Source: Vitis vinifera
Lineage: Eukaryota; Streptophyta; Magnoliopsida; Vitales; Vitaceae
Assembly (NCBI RefSeq): GCF_030704535.1
Contig: NC_081810.1
Coordinates: 1,178,501 to 1,242,500, forward strand
Reading direction: 5' to 3'
Length of the DNA: 64,000 nucleotides
In this document: piece after piece, positions 47,501 through 60,777 of the stretch
Numbering within the stretch: the first letter of the stretch is position 1
How the letters are laid out: every line of letters starts with the position of its first letter
Translations under genes and position numbers: made by a program
Notes under the pieces: model-generated
Told to the model about the DNA's origin: nothing
Database searches by the model: none
The model's input: the letters and a program-made list of their open reading frames with translations, nothing else

Positions 47501-50500
47501 CTATAGAACTCCACAAAGATGAATGATTTCATCTTTTAATATAACTGTTATAGCAACTTCAATTCTTTCCAAATCTATTGATAAGTTTCCATATAGAATT
47601 CAATTCAATGTAAAATCAATTCCTTGATTATTAATCTTAATAATTTTCTAAACCATACCTCCTATCATTAGAAGGCCTCATGTGCCACTTTAGTAATAAG
47701 GATCCACATACACTCTTTCAAGGGAATGGTTTCCATACATGTGATTTTTCATTTTAAATGCATCTGAATTTGACAATATATAATTGTGTTGAATGTATTA
47801 ATGTATCCAATCTCTCAAATATGGTTATTTAGAATTCACAATATAAAATTTTAAAATAAGTTCTACATGCACAATTTACAAATCAAGAAAACTAAAATGC
47901 ATAGTCGCATTACCAATACCTAATAGAAACATAACAGGCAAAAATACAAGCATAACATAATCAGCATCTTTTCAATTTTCAACAGCATACACAATTATTC
48001 AGCAGTAGAAAAAGTAAATGCAAAAGCATGCATAATCAGCATCTTTTCAACTTTCAACAGCATACACAGTTCTTCAGCAGTAGAAAAAGAAATTTAATAA
48101 AACTTAATACTTTCTGACGTAACAAGAAATTTACACTATTTTCATGTTAGTTTCAAAATTCAAATACCTTAAAATGTAATTCACGATCACCCTTGTCTTT
48201 TGGGTCACCATAACAAATTCCAATTATCTTTTGAACTTCAAACACTTCAAAGTCATCTTCATCCTCACTATTGTCATTGTCATTGTCATCATCATCATTT
48301 TCTTCATCAGCTTTTGCATCAATGGGATCCAGATCATGCGCATTTGGATCCTTATTTCCAATCAATGAAAAACGAACACAAAGCTTTTCCCACTCTCTTA
48401 ACAAGGCTAAAAAATCTTCAGCAGATTCATTTCTCACCTAGTTGACAAAGTGATTTAGTTCAAAATTTGTTAACATGCATGTAATCACATAATAAGATCG
48501 CAAAAAAACAAATAAGCGTTACATGTGTACCTGGGTCTCTGGGTGGTTCAATCTAACACTTTCACACGCATAAGCATTGATATCGATAGCCCATCTCTAC
48601 ATAAACAAAGGAAATAATATCAACAAAACAAACCCAAAAAAGAAAATAAAACCCATGACACATGTGAAAGTTAATAAACAACTCCATATATCCAAATAAG
48701 ATCAATATCACCAATTAAGAACAACAGGGCAAAATATAACATACTGTAACAAGATTTACTCCAGACATTTTAGCACCAAGGCATAAACCACTAGACATAG
48801 CACCACATCCAGAGTACAAATCCAGTAATGTCATCTCTGATAATGAGCGCTCTCGAGCTTGGGAAACTTCTTCTGAATCTGACTTCAACTCACATGTTGA
48901 TCCATCCATATTAGCTTCACTTGAAATTGTTGAAAGTGCTTCACTATTAACCCTACTATTCTCTGTTAAATAACAGAAATCACATGAATAAAAGTTCAAA
49001 ACAATATCTCTTATTTGAAATTTTAAAGCAAGTAAAATAAACAAGATTTACATATTCCAGTACCAAGTTACAGTTGCTTAAAAAGTTAAATACCTGGTGG
49101 TAACTTAATGAATGAGGAATAATCCAACAAGTACAACATATCATAGTAATAGTCACAAGAAGAAATTGCCAACTTTCTTGCTTCCAAATCTAACTGCAAT
49201 AATGACCAAAAATATATCCACTTAATAGAAATAATTTTGTTATATTCATAACTTTGTTATATAAAAATACAAACATGTGCTTTGACATTAAAATTAGTAA
49301 ACATACATTATGGGGAACTCTAGCAATGTTGAGTTTCTGGACAAGACAATCTAAAGGATTATCATCTCTCATCTCTGAAAAGAATACACGCTTATTATCA
49401 ATAAGATTCGCATGATCTTTTATAACCTGGTAAGATGGAAAAAGAAAATCAATATCATACCAATGCATTAATACACCAAATAGTTAGACCAATGAATATT
49501 TAAAAAAAATTCTAAATTTTCTTACAGTATCCCTTGCTCTGTAAAACCATTGTGCTGTAAAGTATGGAGTCCCATCAAGTGCCACAAACAGTTCCACAAT
49601 CTTACATATATAGTGATCTGCATTATCACCAGCCTAAATACAACCAGTTAAATCAGCACAATGATCGCATAAATAATCCCTCAATCAACCCTATCAAAAG
49701 GATATATAAAAAGAAATAAAGAGGAAAAAAAAACTGATCAGTAAGTAGATCTCCATAATAGTAGGTTAGCTCACCAGTCAACTTCCAAACATATCATAAA
49801 AAGGAATTTTGCACCACAAAGAAGCAAAACATTCCTCAGGCGCATACTATTAACATAGCTCAAAGTTATGGTGTCAATTGCTAATTGGATTGATTCTAGG
49901 GCAATTGGTCACCATATCTCAAATACCATACTTTTAAAGGGTACACTCTCCTTAGTTGTAGCACCTTGTTTGCCAAGGCATTCACCCTATTGAAGAGGTG
50001 CACCTTACAACCTTTATCTTTTTAAACACTTTAATTCTTGAAAATTTTTAATTCTACACCAAAATTTATACAATTTCATTACCTTTTTATTGAATGTTTC
50101 TTTTAAGTTTTTTAAATTTTTTATGGATTAGATTAGATTTTGAATCATATTTTATCAAATTAATATGCATCTTTGATTACATTTCACTTCACTCAAGCGC
50201 GCACATTGTGCTGCACCTTAGCTCTAGGAGATTTCTGAGCCTTTGGTGTGCCATGTCCTTTTTAAAATTATTAATGATACACATAATACGATAGTTAAAA
50301 GTTCAAAAAATCCAAGATCAACTTGATTCAGAGTACTGTGGTTAGTTTGCCCATTTATTTCATGTTTGTGCTTACTTTACCTAGGATGATCAAATTGAGG
50401 TTAAATCAAAATCAAAGAGATTTTTCTGAGGAAATGGGGCTCTTGATCAAAAATCTTGTCTTGTAAGATGGGTGTTTGTTTGCTTAAACAAAAAAAAAAT

Positions 50501-53500
50501 GTTTAAGGGTGAAGTGTCTTTCTTCTCTTAATAAAGCATTTTTGTCCAAATAAAGTTGGAGGCTTGCAAATGAGAGAAGGACATTTTGGAATCAAGTGAT
50601 AAGAGGAAAATATGGGGAGGAGCAAGGGGGTTGGTGTTCCAAGGAAGTGAGGGATGGGTATGGTGTGGGGTTGTGGTAAGCAATTAGAAAGGAGTGGCAT
50701 GTTGTATATAGCAAACTCTCCTTTATGGTGGGCAATGGACAGAGCGTGAAATTTTGGAAGGATAGATGGCATGAGGCATCACCTTTTCATGTTGTTTTTC
50801 CTACTTTATTAGCTCTAGCTGCTTCCAAGGACGTCTGGGTGAAAGATGTTTAGAGTTTCATTGAGAGAAAGAGGAGTTAGGGTTTGCATTTCTCTAAACC
50901 CTTCAATGATTGGGAGATGGATGAGGTGCATAGGTTTTTATTGGGCCTAATGGGAAAAATGTTCAACGGGATGTGGAAGATAGGGAGCTTTTCATGGAGA
51001 CTAAATGTGGGAAATTCTCTGTTAAGTCTTTCTACAAAGCCCTAGAATCAAGCCCTTCAATCTCTTTCCCATTGAATGTCATTTGGAAATCCTATGCAAC
51101 CCAAAGTGAGTTTTTTTGGGTAGGAAGCAACTTAGGGTAAAGCTCTTACTTTGGACCAACTTTAGAAAAGAGGATGGTGTTTAGCAAATAGATGCTACCT
51201 TTGCCAAATACATGAGGAATCGATGGATCACATCCTCCTCCATTACACCAAGACAGGGACTCTTTGGGCATTGTTTTTCACTCTTTAAGGTGCAATGGGT
51301 GTTGCTAGCCTCAATTAAGGCGACACTCTTGGGTTGGGATGGGTCCTTTGTGGGAAAAAAGAGAAGTTTGGGAAACAAGCCCCTTATGTAATTTTTGGAC
51401 AATTTGGAAGGCAAGAAACAAAATTACACTTGAAGATGATGTGTTGTCCATCCAAAGACTTAAGAGTTCTTTTGTTTATTTTCTTTGGTCAAAGACGAAA
51501 TTGTTTGTAAAAAATGGTCCTTTGACTTTAGTTGGTTTCATTGATTGAGTGGGATCTTGATAAGGGTGGCTTTTTTGCTTCTCCGCTTTTGACAATTGTT
51601 TTTTGTCCCAATTAAAGAAAGGGGTGCATCTTTTTTGTATATTTTGAGTCATTGTTTCAACATTTCTTTTCAATGTAGTTTCTCCTCTTTTACTTATCCA
51701 AAAAAAAAGTTCAAAAAATCCTATAAAAATTTTAAAAATAATTAAACTTGTTGATGTGACATACTCCTTTGAGTCTTATAGATACAAATTTGACTCCATA
51801 CTTATCTAGAGATGACCACATAAAGTTCTAATGTTGATGTTATTCAAAGCAAATATGCATTTAACACTAGTAAAGTTTATGGAACAGCTATAATATGGTT
51901 TCTAATGAATAGAACAAAGTAAGATGTAGTAACTGTTTTTCTTCTATGTATCACGCAATTGATAATTCCAATATAGCAAGCCAAATAACTATATAATCTT
52001 TAATGTACATATTCTTGAATTAGGTTGTGGTGCATTTAGGTTTTAGCTCATTGTCATTATTTGATTTTATTATTTGGTTTGTTGTATGTAAGATAAGGAT
52101 GTTGTTTTTTGTGTTTCCCTCTTCTTCTTTATGCATTGTTAGGCACTTCTAATACAAAAGCTTTTACCTAAAAAAAAAACTCTTGTATATAAAAGCAACA
52201 ACTTAAACACCTTGATAGCAAACTTTTAGTATAATTGAATATAAAATTAGACTATTCAAAATTAGAAACATTCGATCATTTTGCTCTAAGCTACATTGCA
52301 TTGATTTCAATACAAGTATCAGGTGCAAGTATTAGATTCTTAACACTTCCAAATTTTGTAATATAGGGTTTAAGCTAAAAAAAATTAATATTGACAATGT
52401 GTATAGACACTTGAATACAACATAATAATGAAAGATAAAAAAGAAACATCAATTAGAAATTAGACAAAATCATAAAAGCAAATATATAATTGAAATCAAA
52501 CTCAATTATAAGCCCATAGGTTCCAAGTAATCAAATCAAACTCACTATATAAGCCCTTTAACTCATTGTCAATAATCAAATTACTGCTTAATATACCATT
52601 GAGCAATTCAATAATTTTCATCATATGAACATTAACAATCATGTCATAGCATGTTGTATACTTGCAGAAAGAAATATTTAGCACCAAAAGCACATCCAGT
52701 AACAACTCACTTTTACATGAGCATCATCATTTAGGTTGACTATGACACGTCCATCAATTTCTGCTTGCCTATAATGACATCGAGCTTTCACTATCTCCTC
52801 TGAATCATCCTTACTGTTCCAATTACAGGCATAGTGAGCTCAACAGATCCAATGAAAATACTAGAGGCTTATTGGATCAATGTAGTCACATTCAAGCATT
52901 GGCAACCTAAAGCTATTAATAAGTTTCACAAAAGGAATGTGGATGAGGTCATCCTTTTTTGGAGCATACTCTGAGGGAAGGGTTGATTTAGCGAAGAGGA
53001 TAGAATGCAATTTGGCAGTGAGCAATGAATGGAAACTTTTCTATAAAATCTCATTTTAAGGTTCTGGTATGAGACAGTGAAACCAGTTTTGACACTTACA
53101 AAACTTAGTGTCCAAAATTCAGAAGTAAACATAAGCCAAAACAAAGACCCTTGATAATTAACAAATTAGGAAGAACAAAAGAGCATCACAATTTGGCATA
53201 GTAAATGTGAAAGGGAAATACAGCTTATCATTATTGCAATTCATTAATAGCATCTAAGGAGTTGTAGCATTGCTTCCATCCATTCTTGCAACTCAGTTGG
53301 TTTTTACAAGATTTGTGAAAATTTCTTGTATTTTTTTTTCCTTTTTATGGATGATATTCTATTCTGTTAGCATTCACATGAAATAAAAGCTCAACCGTGC
53401 CATCTCACCCGAATCCTTTGCCATTTGCACAGGAAAAAATAAGTATTAGAAGGCATTGATGTTTCAGGACTTTGTGTCTTCAATGCCTAATTTATCCATT

Positions 53501-54752
53501 GTTCAGGGACTATTGTGTCAGTGGCAACCTTTAAAGGGTGTCATGGTTTGTGAAGGAAGCTCAAGGAAATAAATTTTGCACAACCTTTTATTTGAATGTT
53601 GATTTCGTGGGAAAACGTACGCCAATAATCTGTTGAATTTACTGTCCAAATGAGTGCAACTTGACTTCAGGATGGAGAGAGCAAGTTTGGATTTTTGTCT
53701 CATATAGTTTCCGTCTGTCTAATTTCTCTATTTGGGACTGTTCTTGAAGGTTCCCCGCAGAACACAGTTCAAGATAAATGCATATAAGAAAATAAATAAA
53801 TAAATAATAATAATAATAATAATAATAAATAACAAATAAATAAATAAATCAAGGGATATATCACAAATATTAGCCCAGAAGCAAAATATTCACAGTGAAA
53901 GACTCACTCTTTGGAGCTTTTCGACCCAGAAGCCTGCGTATTCTTCTTCTGAAAAAGCAAAACACAAATATCAAAATAATCAAAAGAATACAGAGCCTAA
54001 GAGCACAAGAAATCAAGTCCATAATCGGTGTGGAATGCTGAGAAAGTTGAAGAAGATAACATAAAGCACTCTGCTGTGCGTCAAATGACAAAAATGACAT
54101 TAAAAAAACCCTAAAAACTTACTCTGTCTTTCATTTGCCTATGTTTTCTCATAAAATTAAACAGAAACGTGGAGCAAAACCAATTCCGGTATACCTTAGG
54201 CTCATACCGCTCGGGCCACCGTTGGCGAGCTTCCTCATCCGGAATAACTTCTCCGACCAACCGGCAATCACCTTCCTCCACCTCCTCTTTTTTCATCTTT
54301 CTCTTAGACAAAGAACCGTTCACATAGCTAATCTGAGCCTTAACTTTTACCTCTCCATCTCCATTACACACCACATTACCCGATTCCTGCTTCTTCCCCT
54401 TCTTCAAATAACTCACTCTCTCAGAGCTAACCGACTCCTTCGCCGGGAATTTCCCGTCCTCCGGCGTCCCTACATTGGAGACTGAATCTCCGGAGAGATC
54501 CCCTCGCTTCCCCTGCTTCGACGAAACCGCAGGCTTAGACCTCAGAGACTCTGCTTCAACCTTTACGTCTCCGTTTCCATTGCACATAACATTTCGAGAT
54601 TCCTCGGGCATCTCCCCCTTCTTTGAACACGTCCTGGGGGACACTCTCAGCGCCGGCGCCCCGGCTAGATCTGCTCTCCTAGTCTTCCTAGAAGAAGTCC
54701 GATGCTCGGAGCTCGGAGACTCCTCGGCCGCAGCCTTGCGCTTGGTCGGCAT
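41505..54752 (-). CDS. CMT3: Chromomethylase (CHG DNA cytosine methyltransferase), 21 exons
   Basis: Exons: 54752-54195, 53948-53908, 52813-52711, 49633-49526, 49426-49307, 49193-49094, 48962-48745, 48596-48531, 48437-48168, 46939-46881, 46776-46710, 46612-46283, 46201-46133, 45895-45806, 45726-45639, 43877-43759, 43654-43550, 43464-43421, 43346-43277, 43191-43088, 41673-41505. All are GT-AG and in phase, giving 965 residues. Order: basic disordered N-terminus (1-200); BAH domain (about 205-335; [28 protein letters not shown]); methyltransferase motif I ([14 protein letters not shown], 389-402); acidic insert (481-500) and chromodomain (about 502-555; [31 protein letters not shown]); motif IV with catalytic Cys582 ([13 protein letters not shown]); motif VI (LMENVVD); motif VIII (PQFRMRVF); motifs IX-X ([30 protein letters not shown]). 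Known CMT3 reads H3K9 methylation and maintains CHG methylation of transposons. The short N-terminus argues against CMT2. Confidence 0.95.
44922..45315 (-). mobile_element. TRIM element (394 bp) in a chromomethylase intron
   Basis: Two direct repeats of 166 bp (44922-45087 and 45150-45315) flank a 62-bp interior. Read on the minus strand, each repeat begins TGTT[AG]GGGTG-like and ends TTGATC[AT]AAGA. Just inside the upstream repeat is TTGGTATTAGAGAC, close to the tRNA-Met primer site TGGTATCAGAG, and a purine-rich AGGCGAGGGA precedes the other repeat. CCCAC at 44917-44921 and 45316-45320 is the 5-bp target duplication. This is a terminal-repeat retrotransposon in miniature. The repeats have diverged, so it is not recent. 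It lies in the intron between exons 15 and 16, in the gene's sense orientation. Confidence 0.85.
50314..51707 (+). mobile_element. 5'-truncated LINE in a chromomethylase intron
   Basis: The target duplication AGTTCAAAAAATCC occurs at 50300-50313 and 51708-51721, and the right end carries a short A-run (51700-51708). The interior, read on the plus strand with frameshifts and stops, encodes the C-terminal part of a LINE ORF2: [57 protein letters not shown], a zinc-knuckle-like stretch, and [18 protein letters not shown]. This matches the reverse-transcriptase zinc-binding (zf-RVT) region. It is antisense to the host gene, inside the roughly 3.1 kb intron between exons 3 and 4. Confidence 0.85.
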
Positions 54753-54863
54753 TCCGATGGCGCCGGCGATATAGCAGTGAGGGTTCCGGCAGAAGAGGTC
54801 GAGAAAGAACAAGGAGGGAGAGTGTAGAAAGTGAAAGCGAGAAAGATGTAAGAATGTGGGGGG

Positions 54864-54870
54864 ATATATA
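54864..54870 (-). promoter_or_regulatory. TATA box of the chromomethylase gene
   Basis: TATATAT on the minus strand, about 115 bp before the ATG at 54752. Confidence 0.55.
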
Positions 54871-57540
54871 GCAAGTGGAGGGTGAAATTTGAAGAGACCA
54901 AATTTGGGCGGGAAGCGGAATTTTGGGGGAGTTATTAAATGGATTTGATAGTGGAGTTGGTTCCGTAGCTGTTAACTGTGAAACCTAGGGCTTGTTTGTC
55001 TATCATCATGAAATATCGAGAAAAAAAAAAAAAAAAGTTGGTTCCGGAGCTTTTTTTCTTTCTTTATTTGTTTCTTTCTGTTTGAGAAGTGTTTTCCGAT
55101 TATAATGAGAGCAAATTAGGTTTTGTTTCACCTATACCAAAATTCGTGACATCCGATGTTCGGACCAGGATTTGGACTAAATGTTTTGAAAAATCATATT
55201 CAACATTTTACCATAATTTTCTATATTACCAAACAGGCCTTACCTCTAGAATGAGATATAACCAGCAACTACTAATGGTAGGCTTTTTCTCTATATTTAT
55301 TCAACAAGGTTGACTCTTTTAGCATGGGGTAGCCAAAATGGAAACAATTTTCAAAAATCTTTTTCTCTTTTCAAATGTAAATAGTCAAATTTTCAAAAAA
55401 AAAAAATGATAAGTATTGAAAAGTTTAAGAAAATAATAGTTTCATCATTTCACATTTATAATACTCAAGCATTTCATGTTATTTATTTTATTATGGACAA
55501 AGTTGAGCATGTAATGAGTGGTACTAATCCCAACCCTAACCCGAAATAAGGTGGAAGTAAAGTGGTGCATCCAATATTTTCATAATCAAACTGAATATTG
55601 AACCGAAAAAGTTATCGATTCACAATTCACTAGTCGGACCGATGGTCGAATCGATGACGTCATAAATATATATTTTATATTTTTATTAAAATTAAAAATA
55701 ATTATAAAATATTTTAAATATATAATTAAAAATTAAATATTATTTATTCATTTTTATATAAATGTATTAATGGTTTAAATTTATTAAACAAAATATATAC
55801 AATATTTAAATATGAAAATATATTTAAAATGGTAATGAATAAATAAAATTCTTATTTAAATATGAAAAAAAATTGAAAATGAAAAAAAATGTGATTTATA
55901 TATATATATATGTTATTTTTTTAAATAGCCTATATAGTTATTTTATGTTAAATATTAACACAAACAAATATGCACAGTGGTTATGCAATTATGAGTTTGC
56001 GATCCATGGTTTAAACCCATTGTTGCTTCCTACAAGAACAAAGTTGATTTTTGCTTTTAAATCCCTTTACTTTATCCCACATTGGAAATAAGAGGAAAAA
56101 CAAAGTGTTTTATAAACCTCTTTCTAGCTAACTTAAGCCATGTGGTCAAGCCAAATGGCTGTTGGGTCAGGTGACATTGTACATGGGTAGGGGGCCCATT
56201 TTATAAGATGAGGGGGTGGGCATTTAGCGTTGTGCCATGGAAGCTGTTTGACGGTTCAACATCGGTCCGATCCGATCCTATTTTTAAAACATTGTGTGCA
56301 ATTTTACTTTCTCAAACATAAGTGTGTTTGAACGTAATAACACTCGTGCATTTTATATATATATTTTTTATTATAGTAGATGGTGAGCATGTAAAGAACG
56401 GGACTAACCCTAACCCCAACTCAAAGCAAGGTGATATATCTTTCATTATATATCATACATCCTATAGACATCAATGATACTTTTTAAATAAAAATGGTAA
56501 CTCATTTGTGGTGGTTAGACACATAGTGTTTAATTGTTGTAATATTCACGCATTTCATATTATCTATTCATAACGGTTGACCTTGAACTCTCAATGGGCG
56601 GTACTAGGACTGTGTAACTTTTGAGGTGCATAATCGAGGGTCCATAGGTCACAAATTAAGTTATACACTGTTTTGAGGTGTATCAACTAAGTGCTTTAGG
56701 AAGGTGCTCTATTTTTGTGTGACGCACTTGAAAGGCACATAATTTCAATCTCTAAACATTTTTATCACTAATAAAATTAAGAGAAATTAATAAAAAATAT
56801 TAAATACACTTTTAATGAAAAACTATATTTTGTTTTTTGTTTTTTTCTTTATATAAATTTAAAATTTTAACCAATCAAAAGGTAAGAACCATGGTCAAGT
56901 TTTTATTTTATATATAAAAAATAAATAAATATTTTAACCAAACAAAAAGTTAAAACAACATCAAGTGTAAAAAGTTAAAATCATGATCATTGATTTTGAT
57001 TTTCACATAAAAAAATAATATTTTAAAATAATATAATAAAAATATTTTTATTTAATCCATATCAGATTTATAAAATAAATAAATAACTATTTTATTTAAA
57101 ATGAATATAAAATTTTGATGTCTTAAACTTCTAAATTAAAATCTTATGTCTTATGTATTCATGTTTATATTAAGTCTATTTTCGTTAATTATTTATTATA
57201 TGTTATTATTTTATATTTAAAATGTTCATAAGTAGTTTAAATCAATAAATATACAAAAGGAAAAAGGGAAATAAAACGGAATTAAAAGATTTTATGGAAG
57301 AACGTGTAGTCAATATAATAAAAAAAAAAGACAAAAAAAAAAAAAGTGAGACTTGACTTGAGGGAAATACAAAGAAGGACGAGGGAAAACAAAAAAAGTT
57401 GATGCATGCCTGCATCATTTTCTAAATTAATGCATGTTTGCATGGGTCTCCATTCATGTATATTTCAAATTCGTCTTATTACATCGGCTCATGATGAGTA
57501 TAAAAAATACATAGATTTGTAAAAATAATAAATAAAAAAT

Positions 57541-57651
57541 ACGTTTAATAATAATTTTATAAAGTATTTATAATATTTTTTTTATTTAAAATATAAAATT
57601 TTTTAAATATTAAAAAAATTATAAACACTTTTTAAAATCATTATCAAATGC
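57541..57651. repeat. Foldback repeat, about 110 bp
   Basis: GTTTAATAATAATTTTATAAAGTATTTATAA at the left is nearly inverse-complementary to the right end (TTATAAACACTTTTTAAAAT then CATTATCAAATGC). The two arms make up almost all of it, so it is a MITE-like hairpin. Similar termini occur near 28917 and 60058. Confidence 0.6.
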
Positions 57652-58284
57652 TATAAATAAACTTTTTTTTTTTAGCATGAAAATCGTGTTGGTAATTATT
57701 GTTGGCTATTGAAATTTGATTAATTTTCTTTCTCTTTGACTTTGGGCTATGAAAAGGGACAAGGAATGGGTTGAGCATCTTCCAAGTCGGTTCAGGCCAT
57801 AGACAAATCGAGTGTCCACCTAAATTGTCCTATAGATAGCGACCCATTACATAATATTTAACATGACCTTGCCCAACTTCCCAAAAAATATCACCTTGAG
57901 GTGACCAAGACATGGACACCACGCAAAAGGGTGGTTTTTTTTTTTTTTTTTTGCCCTTTGGCAAATCATTGATCCCTTGGTATATTCAAGTGAATATTAA
58001 ATCTTCAAATGGTTGTAAATAATTTAAAATAAAATTAATACATTTAAAAAAAATAAAAAGTGATATCATAAACTCTTCCCTTTAATATGGTTACATTCCT
58101 CCATGTAAAGTCTCATTTCTTTATGGCTATCTATTATTATTTTTTGTACTTTCATTCACCTATCAATACTTGATCATATGATTCAAAGGCGTAGATTTAA
58201 AGTCTTGGATCATAATTATTTGGTAGTATGATATTTTTTATGTATAAAATTAACATATTTAAGTAGATATAATATGAAAATTTT

Positions 58285-58620
58285 GGCTTTATTTGATAAC
58301 TGTTCTCGAAGACAGCTTTGAAAATGATTTTAAAAAAAATTGTTTTATAATGTTTTGTAAAACAAATATAGAACTTGAAATATTTTAACTTATTTTTTAT
58401 TTTAAAAAAAATAACATTTATGTGATTTTTTTTTTTGCAATTATTTTTTATGTTTGTATAATTATTTTTAAAATAATCATTAAAAAATAAGTGAAAGCAA
58501 TTAAAAAATATTTTTTAAAAAACATATGTTTTGTTTTAGTTATTTTCTGGTTTTCAAGTATGTTTTCATTTTAAATAACATACGACTATTTTCAAAAACA
58601 GTTCCAAACAAACTCCTTTG
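58285..58620. repeat. Foldback MITE-like element
   Basis: The left end TTTGATAACTGTTCTCGAAG is an imperfect inverted repeat of the right end TTTTCAAAAACAGTTCCAAA (reverse complement TTTGGAACTGTTTTTGAAAA). AT-rich and non-coding. Exact borders uncertain. Confidence 0.5.
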
Positions 58621-59141
58621 ATTTCATTTCATAAAGGGTCTTTTTGTAATTTTCAATTCAAGGGAACGGAAATAAATAATGATATATTTTAAAAATATAT
58701 TTTTGTATACTTGTAGCAAATTTAAAATAATGGAGTTGGAATATTCCATTTCAAATTTTTTGCATTGCTTGAAAAAGGGGAAAGCTCAATTAATGCTATA
58801 TTATATCTTTTTGATATTGTGTCTCGTGAATAAAAACTGATTTTAATCTCTATTACCAAACATGCCTTAGGATATTCAACATTTATTTTTAAATACAATG
58901 CACTTGTTTTACTTAAAAGAAATATTCCTTTCTAAAGTGGAAAAAAAAAATCAAATTTATATGGTCTATGGTTATAAAAACATGGAAAGAAAAATAAATC
59001 AATGACATATTTGACAAGAGAGAAAAATAAAATTTAAACAAAATAAATTTTAAATGGCTTATATAAGTGTTAGTATATTTATAAAAAAAATTAAAATTTA
59101 TTTTTTATATTTGAGTTTATAAATAAAATCTTATTATTAAA

Positions 59142-59142
59142 A

Positions 59143-59176
<34 letters not shown>
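59142..59176. repeat. (AT)n microsatellite, interrupted
   Basis: An AT dinucleotide run of about 35 bp with one ATAC interruption. Confidence 0.85.
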
Positions 59177-59439
59177 TAAACACTTAGGTATGTTTGGTAA
59201 TTGTTTTTTATAACAATTCTATGATTTTTGTAGAAAAAAATATGTTTGAGAACCTTAAATATTTTTAAATATGTTTTAAAAATAATTTTTATATATAGAG
59301 ATTTAGTTTTAATCATTATACATATTTGTATAATTATTTTTTAAAACAATTAAAAAATGTTTTTTAAAACACTCTATTTTCTATTATTAAGAAGATAAAC
59401 AAAAAAATAGTTTTTTTATTTTTATGAAAAACTGACGCT

Positions 59440-59800
59440 TGTTTGGTAATTGATTGATTTTGATAACAATTTGATGTTCTCTATAACAAAAAATAAAAAA
59501 AATAGGTTTGATAACCAAAAACTATTTTCTATTTTATTTTATTAAAAATATAAAAACAATGTATTTTCAGATTATATTTTAATTGTTTTATAATAGTTAT
59601 TTTTAAAAAAAATTATACAATAATGGAGAAGGATTAAAAATAAAATACTTGATATAAAAATTATTTTTAAAATATTAAAAACATGTTAATTTTTTTTAGA
59701 TTTGTATACAAACATTTATTATACAAAACATAAGAAAATTAATTTTCAAAACTGTTATCATAAACTATTTTTGAAAACAATTACTAAATAAACCCCAAAA
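59440..59800. repeat. Foldback MITE-like element
   Basis: TTTGGTAATTGATTGATTTT at the left pairs imperfectly with AAAACAATTACTAAATAAAC at the right. It is related in sequence to the element at 58285-58620. Borders approximate. Confidence 0.45.
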
Positions 59801-60410
59801 AACTATTTTAAAAAACGACTTTCAAACAAATCTTTAATTTTCAAAACCTAACCAAAATAGTTTATAAAACTACAATCTTATATATGAATTAGTCACTAAA
59901 TGTCCAAAATTATTTTAATAGCTCAACGAAATTACAAAGAAACAATAATTTATGAAAAAGATTAATATTAAAGTAGAGAAAATATTATTCCTTATAAAAA
60001 ATTATTTTAATTAATATAGAAAAATATTTAATATTTAATAAATAATTAAGAATAAGAGTTTGTTTGATAATAATTTTAAAAAATATTTATAATATTTTAA
60101 ATTTTTTATCTTTAAAATATTAAAAAAAATTAAAAACATTTTATAAAATTACTACGAGAGTACCTTAATAACATTTCACTTAAAAGTAATAGTATTAATT
60201 TTTATTTTACATTTGAAAAGATATTATTTTTGTCATTGATTTTTATTGGTAAGTTTTAATATTTTAAACTATAAATCTTTTTAATATTTTAACATTTCAC
60301 GTAAAAATATTTTGATATTTTATTTTTAATATCCAATATATTTGTTTTACAAAATAGAAAATAGTTTCCATTTTTTAATTTGAAAGCATGAAAAATGGTA
60401 CACGTGGCAG

Positions 60411-60416
60411 AAGCTG
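60411..60416 (+). promoter_or_regulatory. G-box in the kinase-gene promoter
   Basis: CACGTG within ACACGTGGCAG, the classic G-box/ABRE core bound by bZIP and bHLH factors, 367 bp before the start codon. Nearby TTGACC and TTGACT match W-box cores. Function inferred only. Confidence 0.45.
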
Positions 60417-60555
60417 GTAATATCTCTGTCTCTCATTTGACCAGACATTGACTTTTAGGTCCCACACCGAACCCAAACCTTTTTCTAGTGCCTCTCTCTC
60501 CCCAATTCATCACCTCTCTTTCTTCCCTTGGACGCGTTTCGTTTACCGTTTCTTG

Positions 60556-60564
60556 AAACCCTAA
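60556..60564 (+). promoter_or_regulatory. Telo-box in the kinase-gene leader or promoter
   Basis: AAACCCTAA followed by CCCTAG, a motif common in promoters of plant genes active in dividing tissue. Confidence 0.4.
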
Positions 60565-60777
60565 CCCTAGCCCCTAGAATTCAGACCTGTTCTTCACCGA
60601 TTCTATTAAGTTAACCACAATTTCGGCTTTATTAGGAGTACGATTTGGGTCGGATTAGGGGTTTTTTGGGAGGATCGGTAGGTGTCGATCAAGCGATGGA
60701 GAGGGTTGGAGAGCTTCGTTGTTGACGAAGATAATGGTCGATTCGGCACGGTTCTGCTTGAATTGTATGGGCGAAGA

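Larger units (their letters stand above)
54903..60410. other. Intergenic between chromomethylase and kinase genes
   Basis: AT-rich with poly-A and poly-T runs, dispersed repeats (CATTTCATGTTATTTATT-like at 55470 and CATTTCATATTATCTATT at 56550; a GAGCATGTAA...GG-ACTAA...CCCTAACCC motif at 55508 and 56386) and foldback elements listed separately. No gene supported. Confidence 0.5.

Noticed and set aside
54135-54774. Plus-strand ORFs opposite chromomethylase exon 1
   Set aside because: Shadows of the GC-richer coding exon.
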